A DNA stretch of 6,084 nucleotides, from contig JBBRQP010000127.1 in the NCBI GenBank assembly GCA_038226175.1, positions 1-6,084 of the forward strand. The letters are read 5' to 3'. Source of the stretch: JBBRQP01 sp038226175. GTDB taxonomy: Bacteria > Cyanobacteriota > Cyanobacteriia > Gloeobacterales > Anthocerotibacteraceae. Below, one piece after another: positions 5,601-6,084 of this stretch. The notes beneath the pieces were generated by a model. That model ran no database searches. It saw only the letters and a program-made list of their open reading frames with translations, and was not told the origin of the DNA. Made by a program: the position numbers and the translations under genes. The stretch's first letter is position 1, and the number at the start of each line of letters is the position of its first letter.

Positions 5601-5606
5601 TAAGGA
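5601..5606 (+). promoter_or_regulatory. Ribosome binding site of tnpB
   Basis: TAAGGA lies only two bases before the ATG at 5609, shorter than the usual spacing. The next in-frame ATG is about 40 codons on, inside the conserved N-terminal part, so 5609 remains the best start. Confidence 0.4.
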
Positions 5607-5608
5607 TT

Positions 5609-6084
5609 ATGTCGTCTACAACTATCCTAGAATTTAAAGTCAAAGGCAAAAAAGAGCAGTTCGTCGCCATAGAAGAGGCGATACGGACTGCTCTTTTTAT
5701 TAGAAATAAATGCCTTCGGCTTTGGATGGACGGAAAAGGCGTGAATCAGTATGACTTAAGCGCATATTGCAAGGTCTTAGCCGAGTCATACAAATTTGCT
5801 GATGAGTTAAACTCAATGGCACGTCAAGCAGCAGCGGAACGGGCTTGGTCAGCGATTAAGAGGTTCTTTGACAATTGCAAAGCCAAGGTTCCTGGCAAAA
5901 AGGGTTATCCCCAATTCAGGAAACATGGTCGATCTGTTGAATATAAAACAAGTGGCTGGAAGCTATCTGAGAACAGAAAAGCCATAACCTTTACCGATAA
6001 AAAAGGTATTGGGAAATTAAAGCTTATCGGCACCTACGATCTGAATTATTACCAGATCGATCAGATTAAACGAGTTCGTTTGGT
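5609..6084 (+). CDS. tnpB: TnpB (OrfB) RNA-guided nuclease of an IS200/IS605/IS607-type element, N-terminal part
   Basis: Only the first 158 codons are inside the window; the frame is open to the edge. TnpB proteins are RNA-guided DNA endonucleases, ancestral to Cas12, that use an omega-RNA made from the element's right end and help the element persist. The visible part carries the N-terminal OrfB-type region: FIRNKCLRLWMD (about 31-42), DLSAYCKVL (about 49-57), a helix with SMARQAAAERAWSAIKRFF, then GKKGYPQFRKHGRSVEYKTS, and a beta-rich stretch ending KLKLIGTYDLNYYQIDQIK. This is typical of cyanobacterial TnpB. The RuvC catalytic residues, zinc ribbon and omega-RNA region would lie beyond the window, so activity cannot be judged. 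No transposase tnpA is visible on the left side, so the element may be TnpB-only or have tnpA elsewhere. Confidence 0.92.
   Translation, partial: MSSTTILEFKVKGKKEQFVAIEEAIRTALFIRNKCLRLWMDGKGVNQYDLSAYCKVLAESYKFADELNSMARQAAAERAWSAIKRFFDNCKAKVPGKKGYPQFRKHGRSVEYKTSGWKLSENRKAITFTDKKGIGKLKLIGTYDLNYYQIDQIKRVRL

Overview
The window looks like chromosome of a filamentous, Nostocales-type cyanobacterium. The evidence is a BamA/Omp85 with three POTRA domains behind a long proline-rich stretch, degenerate HIP1-like GCGATCG sites, palindromic 'CTAAAG' intergenic repeats, a CCCATCA tandem repeat, and two transposable elements of kinds common in that group. The assignment rests on recognition of these features, not on a database search.

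Layout. Positions 6-1479 hold an apparently complete IS630-family (Tc1/mariner-like DDE) insertion sequence with its transposase on the minus strand. Its ends match over 86 bp, and each end carries the same promoter, the same tiny leader ORF and the first codons of the transposase. Positions 1480-1800 contain no independent gene. They hold a GC-rich hairpin related to one inside the IS, followed by a cluster of short palindromic repeats. Positions 1725-2108 (minus) encode a small uncharacterised protein whose C-terminal tail runs into that cluster. Positions 2206-4461 (minus) encode BamA/Omp85, the outer-membrane beta-barrel assembly protein, and 4699-5433 (minus) encode PurC, SAICAR synthetase of purine synthesis. 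From 5609 to the window end, on the plus strand and divergent from purC, lies the N-terminal part of a TnpB (OrfB, IS200/IS605/IS607-type) protein that is cut by the window edge.

How it fits together. purC and bamA are core genes on one strand, 237 bp apart. They may be partly co-transcribed, though each has a candidate promoter. From memory of Anabaena/Nostoc genomes, bamA is normally followed by the lipid A genes lpxC-fabZ-lpxA-lpxB. Here they are replaced within the window by the small unknown gene, repeats and the IS. The core pair is therefore bracketed by mobile DNA: TnpB upstream of purC and repeats plus IS630 downstream of bamA.

I see no defence island, CRISPR array, tRNA or rRNA. 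The most unusual signals are the long IS ends that duplicate the transposase initiation region, the pair of related perfect hairpins (one inside and one outside the IS), and the small gene whose last ~24 codons and stop lie in repeat DNA.
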